A stretch of 64,000 nucleotides of DNA from Bacteroidaceae bacterium (GCA_017458585.1 JAFTAJ010000042.1:1-64000); one strand, 5' to 3'; numbered from the stretch's first letter, positions 16,032-25,550 are shown. Notes: a model not told the origin generated them from the sequence alone. Numbers and translations: made by a program.

Positions 16032-17264
16032 TTATGTTTTGTTTCTGTTCATACGGATATTGCCCACGAAGCGCGAGGTGCGCTTGTAAGTGGGCGAGGT
16101 CTCGATGTCGCTGATAACATCGTCCTTGTCGAGCTCATCGTTGTGGAATACAAATGTGTTCCACTTGCGCTGGCTACGGCTGATGCGCCCGTAGAAATAC
16201 TCATAGAGTATCTGCAGTCGCTCGCCCTGGGTAAGGCGATACATCTCCTCGCCGTAGATATCCTCATCGTCGGGGGCTTCCTCCAATCCGAAGCCCGAAG
16301 CGAGGATGGTGACCTTGACCTTGCGGCCGAGAGTGTCGTCGGTGCCGAAGGAGTGCTTGCTCTCTATGCGTTCGTCGAAACGCGACATAAAGGCGGTGAG
16401 TTCGTTAAACTCCGACACTGTCAGCTGCTCCCCATCGGGGGCGGTGCTGTTGAAGATAGTCATCAGCAGTCGCTTCGACTTATATACATTATTATTATTA
16501 AGTAGCGGCGTGTTAAGCGCAGCATCGATAGCATGGTTGAGGCGGTCCACTCCCTCGGCGTAGGCCGTAGAGATGATGGCCACACCGCCATCCTCCAGCA
16601 CACTGCGCACATCGTTGAAGTCGGCATTGAGAGTGCCGTACTTCATAATGATATCAACGATACTCTTGGCAGCCACCGAGAGAGTCTCGTCGGCGCACGC
16701 CAGGGCTTCATCCATAGGCAGAGAGGGATAGACCTCAAAAAGCTTCTGGTTGTTGATAACCATTAGTGAGTCAACATTCTTATACATCTCCTCAAGGCCT
16801 ATGAGAGCCTTATCTATGCGATTAAGCCCCTCGTAGAGGAAAGGCAGCGTGACGATGCCAACAGTGAGGATACCCATCTCCTTAGCGATGCGTGAGATGA
16901 CGGGCGCTCCGCCAGTGCCGGTGCCACCACCCAGTCCGGTAGTAACGAACACCATCTGCGTGCCGTCGCTAAACATCTCGCGGATATCTTCGGCGCTCTT
17001 CTCGGTGGCGAGCTGTCCCTTGCGCGGGTCGCCACCCACACCGCGACCATCGTCGCCAAGCCTGATGCGCTTATCAACCAACGAATGATCGAGTGAGGCC
17101 CAGTCGGTGTTGCATACAGCGAAAGACACATTGGCCAGACCTTGCATGTGCATGTGGCGCACTGCATTGCAGCCGCCGCCACCCACTCCCAGCACCTTGA
17201 TTATGCTCGGAGTGCGCTTTTCAAAGCCTTTGAATGCTATTCTGGCATTTTCTATGTCTTTCAT
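16032..17264 (-). CDS. Second, divergent FtsZ paralogue
   Basis: 410 residues, FtsZ-like along its whole length. Loop GVGGGGCNAV, signature GGGTGTG (112-118) and T7 loop NADFND (213-218) are all kept, so it is unlikely to be a pseudogene. Differences from the neighbouring copy: the T3 loop reads GRGVGGDPRKG instead of GLGAGNRPE, and GGTGTGGAP replaces GGTGTGAAP. The T1 region and the C-terminal half diverge. The C-terminal peptide ETSPTYKRT is shared, followed by only about 12 residues. It lies directly after ftsA (18-base gap) and before the canonical copy (12-base gap), so both are likely co-expressed. It may co-polymerise with, or regulate, the first; that is inference. Confidence 0.93.
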   Translation of the reverse strand: MKDIENARIAFKGFEKRTPSIIKVLGVGGGGCNAVRHMHMQGLANVSFAVCNTDWASLDHSLVDKRIRLGDDGRGVGGDPRKGQLATEKSAEDIREMFSDGTQMVFVTTGLGGGTGTGGAPVISRIAKEMGILTVGIVTLPFLYEGLNRIDKALIGLEEMYKNVDSLMVINNQKLFEVYPSLPMDEALACADETLSVAAKSIVDIIMKYGTLNADFNDVRSVLEDGGVAIISTAYAEGVDRLNHAIDAALNTPLLNNNNVYKSKRLLMTIFNSTAPDGEQLTVSEFNELTAFMSRFDERIESKHSFGTDDTLGRKVKVTILASGFGLEEAPDDEDIYGEEMYRLTQGERLQILYEYFYGRISRSQRKWNTFVFHNDELDKDDVISDIETSPTYKRTSRFVGNIRMNRNKT

Positions 17265-17282
17265 CGCGGTAGAGTTTTCTGA

Positions 17283-18629
17283 CTACTCCTCAGCAAACTT
17301 GTTGAACCAGTCCTTTAACTTTTCCATACGGCTCTTGCCGTCTCTCTTCTTTTCTTTCTTGTCGGGGGTGTCCTCATTGTCAGAGCCAATCTCTAGACCA
17401 CCAGCGACATTAGGCTTGAGCTCACCGTTGTGCGGTCCGAAGATATCGCCGTTGGCGCGCTCCATCTCTGCGGTGCAGTTCTGGTTGGCATTGGCAATCA
17501 AGCCTAGCACTGCCAAGTAGCGAGACTCTGTATTCTTAATGCCGTCGGGCAGGATATAGTCGGCCGACTGCGAGTTCTTGCGCACAGACACCTTGTCGAT
17601 GCCCACCACCTCTTTGAACACATTAGCGATATTGGGCATGTTGGCGCCACCACCGGTGAGGAAAGCACCAGCCACGAGGCTCTCGCGGGCATATTTCGAT
17701 TCGTTGATTTGCTGCTTCACATTGACGAGTATCTCGGTGAGGCGGGCGTCTATCACAGCACTCAGTGTCTTGCGCTGTATCTGCACGCCGTCGGCAGTAA
17801 CCCTGATTACGGCCTCGCCCTCCTCCTCAGTGAAGGAGGCGTAAGGCTCGCCAAACTTACTGGTCATCAACTCCTCTGCCTCAGAGTGCTCCAGCTGCAG
17901 GCTCATGATATCCTTGGTGATATTGTCGCTGCCCAGAGGAATGACAGAGAGGAAGCGCAACAGCTTAGACTTGTAGATAGACACTGTGGTCGTGTCGGCT
18001 CCGATGTCCACCAGCACACAGCCTGAGTTTTTCTGGGCGTCGTTGAGAAGCTGATCGGCTACTATGAGCGGGGTGAGCTTATAATCCACCACCTGCACGC
18101 CCACCTCCTGGAAACAGTTCTGCAGATTGGTGAGTAGCTTAGACTTAGCCACAATATTGAGGTAGCGTCCCGTGACATTGCCACTCAGCACACCGACAGC
18201 ATTCATCACCTTCTGGGTGCCAACGCTGAACTCCTGGGGTATGGCATCGAGTATGCTCTGCCCTTCATAGACATGGTTGACATTCTCGTCGTAGATGCCG
18301 TCGATGTCCTCCTTGACAATCTTGTGGTCACTCTCGAAGAGACGATTCACCTCGTTGTGAACGGAGTGAACACCCTGACCCGAATAGCAGACATAGACCT
18401 GAGTTATGTCCTTTTGCAGTTTCTCCTTAAGTCTGGCAATGATATTGCGGACACAGGAGGTTGCCTGATCGGCGTTGTAAATAACGCCCTTACGGATGAA
18501 GGTAGCAGAATCCTGCTGCACATGGGCGGTAACTTCTATCTTACCGTCGCGGCGCTTTACGCCGGCCACGCCAATAACCTTAGACGAACCCAGCTCAATA
18601 GCGATAATGTTTAATTCTTCTGTTGCCAT
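17283..18629 (-). CDS. ftsA: Cell division protein FtsA
   Basis: 448 residues when started at ATG 18629 (MATEELNIIAIELGSSKVIG), which gives the actin-fold phosphate-1 motif at the very start. The longer open frame to 18746 overlaps the end of ftsQ and encodes unrelated text, so it is rejected. GCVLVDIGADTTTVSIY is the phosphate-2 motif, and AFLTGGGANMPNI is the adenosine motif. A charged linker with DKKEKKRDGKSR leads to a C-terminal amphipathic helix (MEKLKDWFNKFAEE), the usual membrane anchor. It tethers FtsZ filaments to the membrane. It lies 44 bases after ftsQ and 18 bases before the divergent ftsZ. Confidence 0.96.
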   Translation of the reverse strand: MATEELNIIAIELGSSKVIGVAGVKRRDGKIEVTAHVQQDSATFIRKGVIYNADQATSCVRNIIARLKEKLQKDITQVYVCYSGQGVHSVHNEVNRLFESDHKIVKEDIDGIYDENVNHVYEGQSILDAIPQEFSVGTQKVMNAVGVLSGNVTGRYLNIVAKSKLLTNLQNCFQEVGVQVVDYKLTPLIVADQLLNDAQKNSGCVLVDIGADTTTVSIYKSKLLRFLSVIPLGSDNITKDIMSLQLEHSEAEELMTSKFGEPYASFTEEEGEAVIRVTADGVQIQRKTLSAVIDARLTEILVNVKQQINESKYARESLVAGAFLTGGGANMPNIANVFKEVVGIDKVSVRKNSQSADYILPDGIKNTESRYLAVLGLIANANQNCTAEMERANGDIFGPHNGELKPNVAGGLEIGSDNEDTPDKKEKKRDGKSRMEKLKDWFNKFAEE

Positions 18630-18673
18630 ATATATTGTTTTTTTGTATTTATTCCTGTCGAAACAGTATGCCC

Positions 18674-19411
18674 TCACGACACGTCGCGCTTGGTGCATAC
18701 GACCTGATTGTTGTACTCCAGGCTGATACGGCTGTACTTGTTCCAACCCACCTCGTTGATTACCTTCTCATAGAAGGTCTTGAGATGCGATAGCTTGAGG
18801 CCAATATCTTGCGGCTTGCCCAGCGCCACAATATGGTCGCCAAGGCGCGGTGCCAGCTCTATCTTGCCGTCGGGGGTGACGTTAATCTGCTCAATCATGT
18901 CGCTCCAGAATTCATCTTGCTGTATAATCTGGGCAAATGTGGTGAGGAATTTCTTATTCTTGTTGTAGTTGACGTTACCTGTAACCACAATCACGTCGGC
19001 GGGGTAGTTCACATGCTTTATCTTGTTGCCATCGGCATCGATGTAGTACCCCTCTCCCACCGCAGGCATCACACGCAGTACGGGCAGTTTCTGGCTCACC
19101 TCAATAACCACCTCGCCGTCGGGGCGGCTGTAGCATGTGCTGTGGAGCACGAACTGATGTCCGTCAACAGCACGCTTAATGCTGAGCAGGCGGACATCGG
19201 CCATTTTCTTGCCCTCGGGACTAATCTTGGCGTCCTTCAGTATCTGCTTGATATCCTCCTCCGACACAAAGTTGGCTCTCTCCTTGTCGGTTATCACCAC
19301 GCTCACCTTATTGCACACGGTGTTGTCTTTGCTTCGGTTGAATTTCACAAAAGCAAACACCAAATAGGCAGCCAGGCCCACCAACAGGAGCAGTTTCAAG
19401 ATAACTTTCAT
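18674..19411 (-). CDS. ftsQ: Cell division protein FtsQ
   Basis: 245 residues: a short cytoplasmic start, one membrane helix ([19 protein letters not shown]), then a periplasmic part with a POTRA-like segment (FVSEEDIKQILKDAKISPEGK) and the FtsQ-like beta region ending WNKYSRISLEYNNQVVCTKR. Its length and place between murC and ftsA fit the family; Bacteroidetes FtsQ is only weakly similar to the E. coli protein. It links FtsL/FtsB-like partners to the division ring. The gap to murC (19412-19448) is a tandem repeat of about 9 bases. Confidence 0.92.
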   Translation of the reverse strand: MKVILKLLLLVGLAAYLVFAFVKFNRSKDNTVCNKVSVVITDKERANFVSEEDIKQILKDAKISPEGKKMADVRLLSIKRAVDGHQFVLHSTCYSRPDGEVVIEVSQKLPVLRVMPAVGEGYYIDADGNKIKHVNYPADVIVVTGNVNYNKNKKFLTTFAQIIQQDEFWSDMIEQINVTPDGKIELAPRLGDHIVALGKPQDIGLKLSHLKTFYEKVINEVGWNKYSRISLEYNNQVVCTKRDVS

Positions 19412-19419
19412 TTGGGGTA

Positions 19420-19462
19420 AGAGTACAAGGGTTTAAGGGTTCAAGGGTTTAAGGGTTCAAGA
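19420..19462. repeat. Short tandem repeat between murC and ftsQ
   Basis: Alternating gggtttaa / gggttcaa units of 8-9 bases. The last codons and stop of murC (LLNP, TAA) lie inside it. Confidence 0.85.
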
Positions 19463-20822
19463 GTTCGGCAATGCGCTGCGTGTAGTCATCCAGATCACCT
19501 GCGCCGAGTATCACCAACACATCGGTGGGGTGCGACTTCACGAAGTCGAGCACGCTGTCTTTTTTAATAATGTATTTCTCAACGCCGGGGGCAATATTGT
19601 CGTAGATGAGCTGGCTGCTTACGCCCTCTATCGGCAGCTCGCGAGCGGGGTATATCTCTGTCAGCACCGCCTCGTCGAGCAACGAGAGGCTCTCTGCGAA
19701 CTCCATATAGAAGTCGTGGGTGCGGCTATACAGATGAGGCTGGAATATCGCCGTCAGTTTGCGTCCGTCAAACACCTCGCGCAGCGATAGGATGCTCTGC
19801 CTTATCTCCTCGGGGTGGTGGGCATAGTCGCTCAGCACCACATGACGGTCGTTTTTAACCTTGAAGTCAAACCTGCGCTCCACGCCCTCGAAGCTCGCCA
19901 TCGCTGACCTGAGCTCATCAGGCTCTGCGCCAGCCATCTGGGCCAGCGCCAGTGCTGCCACGCCGTTCTCAATATTGATGCTTACGGGCACTCCCAGGTG
20001 CACATTATCTATATCGCCAAGCGGCGACTTATAGTCAAAGACAATCTCTCCGCCGCCGATGCGCTCGTTGGCAGCGTGGAAGTCACCCTCGCTGCGTCCG
20101 TAGCTGTACACTCTCACCCCCTCTTGAGGGCGCGCCTTCATCTTAAGGCCGGTGTGCATTATCAACGCACCGCCGGGCTGCACCAGAGTGGAGTAATGGT
20201 TGAAACTCTCCAGATACGCCTCCTCGGTTCCATAGATGTCGAGATGGTCGGGGTCAGTGGCAGTAATGACAGTAGCCCACGGCCTGAGCTGATGAAACGA
20301 GCGGTCAAACTCGTCAGCCTCCACCACCACATAAGGACTCGTCTGACTATATAGATAATTGGTGCCGTAGTTCTTGCTTATGCCGCCAAGAAAAGCATTG
20401 CACCCCACCCTGCTCTCATGCAGCAGATGCGCTGCCATAGTCGTGGTGGTTGTCTTGCCATGAGTGCCAGCCACGCACAGAGCCTTCATGGCGCGACTCA
20501 GGGTGCCAAGCACCTGGGCCCGCTTCTGCAGCTCAAAGCCGCCATCGGCATAATAGCGCAGCTCACTGTGGTCGCTGGGAATGGCGGGGGTATAGACCAC
20601 CAGGGTGTGTGCCTTGTCCTTGAAACAGGGGTCGATGATATCCACACTATCTTCGTAGTGCAGGCTAGCCCCCTCTGCCTCCAGATGGCGCGTAAGCTCC
20701 GTGGGCACACGGTCGTAACCGCCCACTCTAAGTCCTTTGGCAAGGAAATAGCGCGCCAGCGCACTCATGCCGATACCGCCGGCTCCGATGAAATATACAG
20801 ACTTTATGTCGCTGAGCTCCAT
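19449..20822 (-). CDS. murC: UDP-N-acetylmuramate-L-alanine ligase
   Basis: 457 residues, Mur ligase fold. N-terminal Rossmann part VYFIGAGGIGMSALA, ATP loop AGTHGKTTTTTM, carbamylation-type/metal region VVEADEFDRSF, and the third-domain motif DYAHHPEEI. MurC adds L-alanine to UDP-MurNAc, the first amino acid of the peptidoglycan stem, in the cytoplasm. It follows murG by 40 bases of tandem repeat and precedes ftsQ. The last residues (LLNP) are encoded inside the 3' tandem repeat. Length is typical. Confidence 0.97.
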   Translation of the reverse strand: MELSDIKSVYFIGAGGIGMSALARYFLAKGLRVGGYDRVPTELTRHLEAEGASLHYEDSVDIIDPCFKDKAHTLVVYTPAIPSDHSELRYYADGGFELQKRAQVLGTLSRAMKALCVAGTHGKTTTTTMAAHLLHESRVGCNAFLGGISKNYGTNYLYSQTSPYVVVEADEFDRSFHQLRPWATVITATDPDHLDIYGTEEAYLESFNHYSTLVQPGGALIMHTGLKMKARPQEGVRVYSYGRSEGDFHAANERIGGGEIVFDYKSPLGDIDNVHLGVPVSINIENGVAALALAQMAGAEPDELRSAMASFEGVERRFDFKVKNDRHVVLSDYAHHPEEIRQSILSLREVFDGRKLTAIFQPHLYSRTHDFYMEFAESLSLLDEAVLTEIYPARELPIEGVSSQLIYDNIAPGVEKYIIKKDSVLDFVKSHPTDVLVILGAGDLDDYTQRIAELLNP

Positions 20823-20875
20823 GGAAGAATTGAAGAATTGAAAAGTTGAAGAATTGAAGAATTCAAGAGTTGACG
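20823..20875. repeat. Short tandem repeat between murG and murC
   Basis: Units of 8-9 bases (gaattgaa / gttgaaga) fill the gap, and the last codons of murG (VNS, TGA) lie in it. Confidence 0.85.
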
Positions 20876-21975
20876 AGTTTAAGAACCTCGTCCACTATCT
20901 GCTTGGTGGCATTGGGCCTGCCCATCTTGGCGATATTCTGGCTCAGTGTGTTGAGCTGCGCGGCATCGTTGACCACCGTGATAGCCTTTGGCAGTAGCGC
21001 CATGCGTGCCTCAGCGTCCTTGACGCAGATGGCAGCCTTCTTGCTCACCAGTGCCATGGCGTTTTTGGTCTGGTGGTCCTCAGCCACATTAGGCGAGGGC
21101 ACCAGTATGGCAGGCTTGCCCAACAGCTGCAGCTCACTGATGCTGCATGCTCCGGCACGCGAGATGACCAGATCGGCAGCCTTGTAGGCCTTGGCCATAT
21201 CGGCTATAAAATCACTCACGTGCAGGTTGTCGGGCTTGATTTTCTCCTCCAGTGCGTCCTTAATCTCCTGGCTGTAGTACTTGCCAGTCTGCCAATAGAA
21301 CTGCACATTCCGCTGCTTGCGGATAAGGTCGAGGTGCAGCAGCACACTCTCATTGAGAGTGCGCGCTCCAAGGCTGCCGCCCACGATGAGCACCGTGCGC
21401 TTGTTAGCCTCCAGGCCTAATGCGCGGCATGCCAGCTCGCGCGTCAGGGCATTGCCCATGAGCTCTTGCCTCACGGGGTTGCCCGTGAGCACGATGCGCT
21501 CCTCGGGAAAGAATTTCTCCATCCCCTCGTAGGCCACGCAGATGGTGGCAGCTCTCTTGCAGAGCATTTTGTTTGTCACGCCGGCGTAGCTATTCTGCTC
21601 CTGCAACAGCACAGGCACCTTCAGGTCTTCAGCCGCACCGATGGCAGGGCCGCTGGCATAGCCACCCACGCCCACAGCCACATCGGGCTTAAACTCCTTA
21701 ATAATATTTGCAGCCTCACGCTTACCTTTGAGGTAATTATAGATAACCTTTACATTCTTCAGCAGATGCTTGCGGTCGAAGCCCATCACCTTGAGGCCTC
21801 GTATCTCATAGCCGGCCTGCGGCACACGCTCCATCTCCATACGGCCCTCAGCGCCCACAAACAGTATCTTCACACCATCCACTCTGGCCTTGAGCTCGTT
21901 GGCAATGGCGATAGCAGGAAAGATATGCCCGCCGGTACCGCCGCCACTGATTAATATTCTTAATTCCTTATTCAT
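20863..21975 (-). CDS. murG: UDP-GlcNAc:lipid I N-acetylglucosaminyl transferase
   Basis: 370 residues, GT28/GT-B fold. The N-terminal glycine-rich loop is ISGGGTGGHIFPAIAIANELK, a second lies at VGVGGYASGPAIGAAEDLKVPVLLQEQN, and the nucleotide-sugar part includes GGSLGARTLNESV and SRAGACSISELQLLGKPAILVPSPNVAEDHQTKNA. MurG makes lipid II from lipid I on the inner face of the membrane. It is the first gene of the leftward half of the cell-wall cluster and has its own consensus promoter at 22023-22053. In most Bacteroidetes it follows ftsW directly; here the two are far apart and on opposite strands. Confidence 0.97.
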   Translation of the reverse strand: MNKELRILISGGGTGGHIFPAIAIANELKARVDGVKILFVGAEGRMEMERVPQAGYEIRGLKVMGFDRKHLLKNVKVIYNYLKGKREAANIIKEFKPDVAVGVGGYASGPAIGAAEDLKVPVLLQEQNSYAGVTNKMLCKRAATICVAYEGMEKFFPEERIVLTGNPVRQELMGNALTRELACRALGLEANKRTVLIVGGSLGARTLNESVLLHLDLIRKQRNVQFYWQTGKYYSQEIKDALEEKIKPDNLHVSDFIADMAKAYKAADLVISRAGACSISELQLLGKPAILVPSPNVAEDHQTKNAMALVSKKAAICVKDAEARMALLPKAITVVNDAAQLNTLSQNIAKMGRPNATKQIVDEVLKLVNS

Positions 21976-22022
21976 TTTACCTATTACATATTATATAATA
22001 TATGACCTCATAATATTGTCCG

Positions 22023-22053
22023 CAAATTTAGCATTTTTTTTGCGCAAGGCAAA
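22023..22053 (-). promoter_or_regulatory. Predicted promoter for the murG-to-ftsZ operon
   Basis: Minus strand -33 TTTG (22053-22050), 19 bases, -7 TAAATTTG (22030-22023). Full match to consensus; it sits back to back with the promoter of the DUF3472 gene. Confidence 0.82.
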
Positions 22054-22070
22054 GACTAAAACAAATTATT

Positions 22071-22101
22071 TTTGAAAAATGAAAAATATTTCGTAATTTT
22101 G
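22071..22101 (+). promoter_or_regulatory. Predicted promoter for the DUF3472 protein gene
   Basis: -33 TTTG (22071-22074), 19 bases, -7 TAATTTTG (22094-22101). Full match to consensus. Confidence 0.82.
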
Positions 22102-22120
22102 CGCGGCCAACTTAAAACAC

Positions 22121-22155
22121 AACGATAACGAAAACGATAACGAAAAACGATAACA
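22121..22155 (+). repeat. ACGATAACGA repeats in the 5' leader
   Basis: Three units of aacgataacgaaa lie in the transcribed leader just before the DUF3472 start. A similar run is at about 49229-49252. Confidence 0.8.
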
Positions 22156-22160
22156 AAAAA

Positions 22161-25100
22161 ATGAAAAAGTTTTTACTATCTCTCATTTGCGCCTTGAGCG
22201 CTTTCTGTGCTTCCGCGCAGAACTATGCTGCTATCCCCGATACCATCTGGGGTTGCCGCTACTTCTCTTATGACTATGACGCCAATTTCCCCTACACCTA
22301 TGGTAATAAAAAGGGGTACTATGCAGCGTCATGGCCCAGCAAGGACAAGGCCGACATGCGCTACTATGCCCGCATCCCCGAAGGCCACGTGAAATGTACG
22401 CTGGTTTACAACCCGCGTGTCAACCGTGCCATCAATCTCGATGTCACCATCACCAACATGAGCACCAACCGCGTGGTTTACGAGAACAACATCACCGTAG
22501 CCAAGGCCACAGCCGGCGGCGAGCTCAGCATGGAGCTGTTCCCCGACATGGTGTTCTCCTCCGACGTATGGTATCAGATCAAGCTTTATCCTCACGACGG
22601 CAAATATAACAGCGCCCCGTCGCGCATAGTAAACCTGCTGTTCAACCGCGAGGCCAGCAAACCAGCCGTAGCAGTCAATGCGGTATTCATGGCTCCCTCT
22701 GCCCACAACAACGACTGGCTCAGCACCGAGCCCTATGCCCCCGAAGACAACACCTACGACTGGATCTACGGTGAGTTTCTCTATCCCGAGGAGTATGTAC
22801 TGCCTGCCCGCTATCTGATGTGCCTCGGCGGTAGCGGCTACTACAGCGGCATACAGTCCACCGACGGCAGAGGCACCGTCAGCGCCCTGTTCAGTGCGTG
22901 GGACAACGGCGACACCGATGTCAATCCCAACCTGCCCGATTATCTGCGCTCAGGTGCTGTGGACCACAACCCCGACGGCGGAGTGAAGATCAACCGCTTC
23001 GGCAATGAGGGAACCGGCGTACAGAGCATGATGTATCCCGCCCGTTGGCTGCCCGGCCACTGGGTGCAGTGGCTCATGAACGCTCGTCCGGAGACCGTGG
23101 AACTGGAGCTGCCCGACAAGGACGGCAATCTGCAGACCGTGAAGTACGCCAACACCATCCTCACCGCATGGTATAAGATGGCCGATGATCCCGAATGGTA
23201 CTATATCTCCACCTTGCGCCAGAGTGGCACCACCCATCTCTTTGGACGCAATGGCGAATACTCTTTCATCGAGTGCTACGGAGAGCTTGGCGGCGATCTC
23301 TTCTGCCGTGGCTATATGAAAAACCGTTTCTTCCGTTCCGCAGGTAGCGGTACATGGTACAACCGCAACTATATGAGCGGCGGTCACTACGACTACAACG
23401 ACGGTCAGCGCGCCTGCCGCTACGACTATGGTCACGGCGCAACCTCGCTTTGGGAAAACTGCTTCTACATTGAGCATGGCGGCTTTGGCATGGTCAACGA
23501 CAGCTCACGTTACGTGGCTTTCCCCAGCAGCTACGAGTGCGTCGACACCATCGACCTCGACAGCAAGCAGGAGCGTATCAACGAGGCCTTCCGCAACGCC
23601 AACTACAATCAGACTGTCAACGACATCGACGATGCTAACGACGAAGTGGTGATACAATATGCCAAGGAGCTCGTAGATCTTGTAGGCAAGGTGGGCGGAT
23701 ACGGCCAGGAGCACTCCGCTGACATCATTGCTGCCTACAACAACGGCAATCCCGCCGACATGGGCACCCTCAAGCAGGCCTTGAAGCAGACTGCCCTCAA
23801 ATACAACAAGATACGCTACGCCAATGTAACCAACAAGCTCCACATCGGAGCCCAGCGCGCCTATGTCTTCGACAACACCGAAGGCTTTGGTCTGCTCTAT
23901 GTGGACAGCAGCTCCGGCACCCCCACTCTGAAGACCGCCGACCTCGACCGCGAGGACCTGCGCGCCAACTGGATGATTGTGCGCTCCGACAAATACGGCA
24001 CCCTCTGCATTCGCAACATGGCCACCGGCCTTTATATCAACACAGCCACAGAAAATATGCTGTCGGCTGAGCCGCAGAACATCGCTGCCTTCTCTCGCAG
24101 TGGCAGGGGCTTCTACATGGGCAACACGAGCACCGAATGCGTAGTGGCAGCCCAGGACGGCAGCACCTCTGTAGGCCGTTTCTCTACCACCGGCGGACAA
24201 TACCTGCTCCACGACAACCTATCGATGACTCCCGCCACCGAGCTAGTGCAGCAAGTGGTGGAGGCATGCGATGGCCCGGGCAAGTTTGAGGAATACAAGA
24301 CCATGGTTCCCGCCATCCTCGCCACTCCTGAAGGCGTGCTGGGCTACTGGACCGACCCTGACGAACTGGAGCAGCTCCGCACCCTCTACGACGACGGCAA
24401 TATCACCGACGACAAGGCTTCTGAGCTCATCGCCCTAATTGACGGCGCAAAGAAAATCACCGCCGACACCAAGCAGATTGGCGCATTCACCATTCTCTAC
24501 CCCGAGCCTAACTCAGAGACCATCTCCACCCTCACAATCGGTGACGACAACTCCCTCAGCAACAAGAGCACCACAGGCAAGGCCGACCAGATATGGCTCG
24601 GCATTCCCAAGCAGGGCGGCTATGAACTCTCATCGCAAGGCAGAGCCATCAACTACCTCACCGACAGGGGAGGCATCACCGTCACAACCAAGCCCGAGGG
24701 CGAAGGCGCACCCATCTTCTTCACTCCACAAACTGCTGGCCAATACAGCATTAGCGACGTGCAGTACGGTCCCGTAGCCATCAACGGCAGCGGCACCCCC
24801 ATCAAGACTGCCATCAAGGACAGCGAAGGCAACAATTGGTATATCAAGCCCGCAGAGACTGTGAAGGTAACCCTCAACTCGGGCGGAATCCTCAGTCTAT
24901 ATCTTGACTTCGACGTTCAGATTCCGGCGGGCGTAGAGGTATTCACCCTCGCCGGCTTCGACAACGGCGTGCCCGCGCTGACCACAGTGACTGGCACCAT
25001 ACCCGCCCACACCCCGGTGATTCTGAAAGGCGACAACTATGCTTCATTGCAGTTCCCCATCATTTGCGCACAAACCTTCCCCGAGGAAGAAGGCCTTATG

Positions 25101-25424
25101 AAAGGCACTCTGCAGAAGAAGACAGGCATGAAGAGCAAGACTTTCTATACTGTAGCCGTTAAGTCAGGCACACCATGCCTTGCCCTCTCACTTACCAACA
25201 GCGTTACCGCCAACCAGTGCTACGTCCTCAAGGAGGACATGGAGGCCCTCGGACTTACTGAGAATCAGTATAATCTGGACTTCGACAATGCTACCGCCAT
25301 CAAGGAGGTCGAGAGCCAGGAGTCGGGAGTCAAGAGTGGTGCTACCTACGACCTGCAGGGACGTCCCGCCACCGAGGCCACACAGGGCATCGTGATAGAA
25401 AAGGGTAAGAAGGTTAGAAGATAA
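22161..25424 (+). CDS. Secreted DUF3472 domain protein with DLQGR-type tail
   Basis: 1087 residues. A signal peptide (MKKFLLSLICALSAFCASA) is followed by an N-terminal beta domain. A DUF3472-like domain lies at about 200-410, with WDNGDTDVNPNL, FGNEGTGVQSM and ECYGELGGDLFCRGYMKNRFF. A helical stretch lies around 480-560, then a ricin-like stretch (CIRNMATGLYINTA). The C-terminus ends with ATYDLQGRP...IVIEKGKKVRR, a short tail seen on many Prevotella-type exported proteins. The linker before that tail (residues about 1050-1062, ESQESGVKSG) is encoded by a GAGTC-type tandem repeat. Likely surface-exposed and involved in glycan handling; no catalytic residues were identified. It separates the two arms of the cell-wall cluster. 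Confidence 0.85.
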   Translation: MKKFLLSLICALSAFCASAQNYAAIPDTIWGCRYFSYDYDANFPYTYGNKKGYYAASWPSKDKADMRYYARIPEGHVKCTLVYNPRVNRAINLDVTITNMSTNRVVYENNITVAKATAGGELSMELFPDMVFSSDVWYQIKLYPHDGKYNSAPSRIVNLLFNREASKPAVAVNAVFMAPSAHNNDWLSTEPYAPEDNTYDWIYGEFLYPEEYVLPARYLMCLGGSGYYSGIQSTDGRGTVSALFSAWDNGDTDVNPNLPDYLRSGAVDHNPDGGVKINRFGNEGTGVQSMMYPARWLPGHWVQWLMNARPETVELELPDKDGNLQTVKYANTILTAWYKMADDPEWYYISTLRQSGTTHLFGRNGEYSFIECYGELGGDLFCRGYMKNRFFRSAGSGTWYNRNYMSGGHYDYNDGQRACRYDYGHGATSLWENCFYIEHGGFGMVNDSSRYVAFPSSYECVDTIDLDSKQERINEAFRNANYNQTVNDIDDANDEVVIQYAKELVDLVGKVGGYGQEHSADIIAAYNNGNPADMGTLKQALKQTALKYNKIRYANVTNKLHIGAQRAYVFDNTEGFGLLYVDSSSGTPTLKTADLDREDLRANWMIVRSDKYGTLCIRNMATGLYINTATENMLSAEPQNIAAFSRSGRGFYMGNTSTECVVAAQDGSTSVGRFSTTGGQYLLHDNLSMTPATELVQQVVEACDGPGKFEEYKTMVPAILATPEGVLGYWTDPDELEQLRTLYDDGNITDDKASELIALIDGAKKITADTKQIGAFTILYPEPNSETISTLTIGDDNSLSNKSTTGKADQIWLGIPKQGGYELSSQGRAINYLTDRGGITVTTKPEGEGAPIFFTPQTAGQYSISDVQYGPVAINGSGTPIKTAIKDSEGNNWYIKPAETVKVTLNSGGILSLYLDFDVQIPAGVEVFTLAGFDNGVPALTTVTGTIPAHTPVILKGDNYASLQFPIICAQTFPEEEGLMKGTLQKKTGMKSKTFYTVAVKSGTPCLALSLTNSVTANQCYVLKEDMEALGLTENQYNLDFDNATAIKEVESQESGVKSGATYDLQGRPATEATQGIVIEKGKKVRR

Positions 25425-25455
25425 ACATGCAGGAAACATCTAGGATGCAACTGCG

Positions 25456-25492
25456 TGTACGCGCAATGATCAGATAGCCTCGCGCGCGTACA
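25456..25492. other. GTACGCGC hairpin after the DUF3472 gene
   Basis: tgtacgcgc (25456-25464) faces gcgcgtaca (25484-25492), a perfect 9-base stem. Related words are at 6531-6540 and 50707-50739. Confidence 0.75.
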
Positions 25493-25509
25493 TTATCTAA
25501 TATTTATAA

Positions 25510-25550
25510 ATAGGCGGACACGATTGAAGTGTGTCCGCCTATTTCTTTTT
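25510..25550 (+). terminator. Rho-independent terminator of the DUF3472 gene
   Basis: A 12-base stem (ataggcggacac / gtgtccgcctat) with a 9-base loop is followed by a T-rich run (atttcttttt). Confidence 0.88.

Noticed and set aside
14919-16505. 528-codon open frame on the plus strand opposite the two ftsZ genes
   Set aside because: It is a reverse-strand shadow of high-GC coding sequence; the text is low-complexity (many His, Ala, Val) and no family fits, while the minus strand gives two clear FtsZ proteins.
18630-18746. Longer N-terminus for FtsA
   Set aside because: It overlaps ftsQ and would push the actin-fold start inward; MATEELNIIAIELGSSK is the normal N-terminus.
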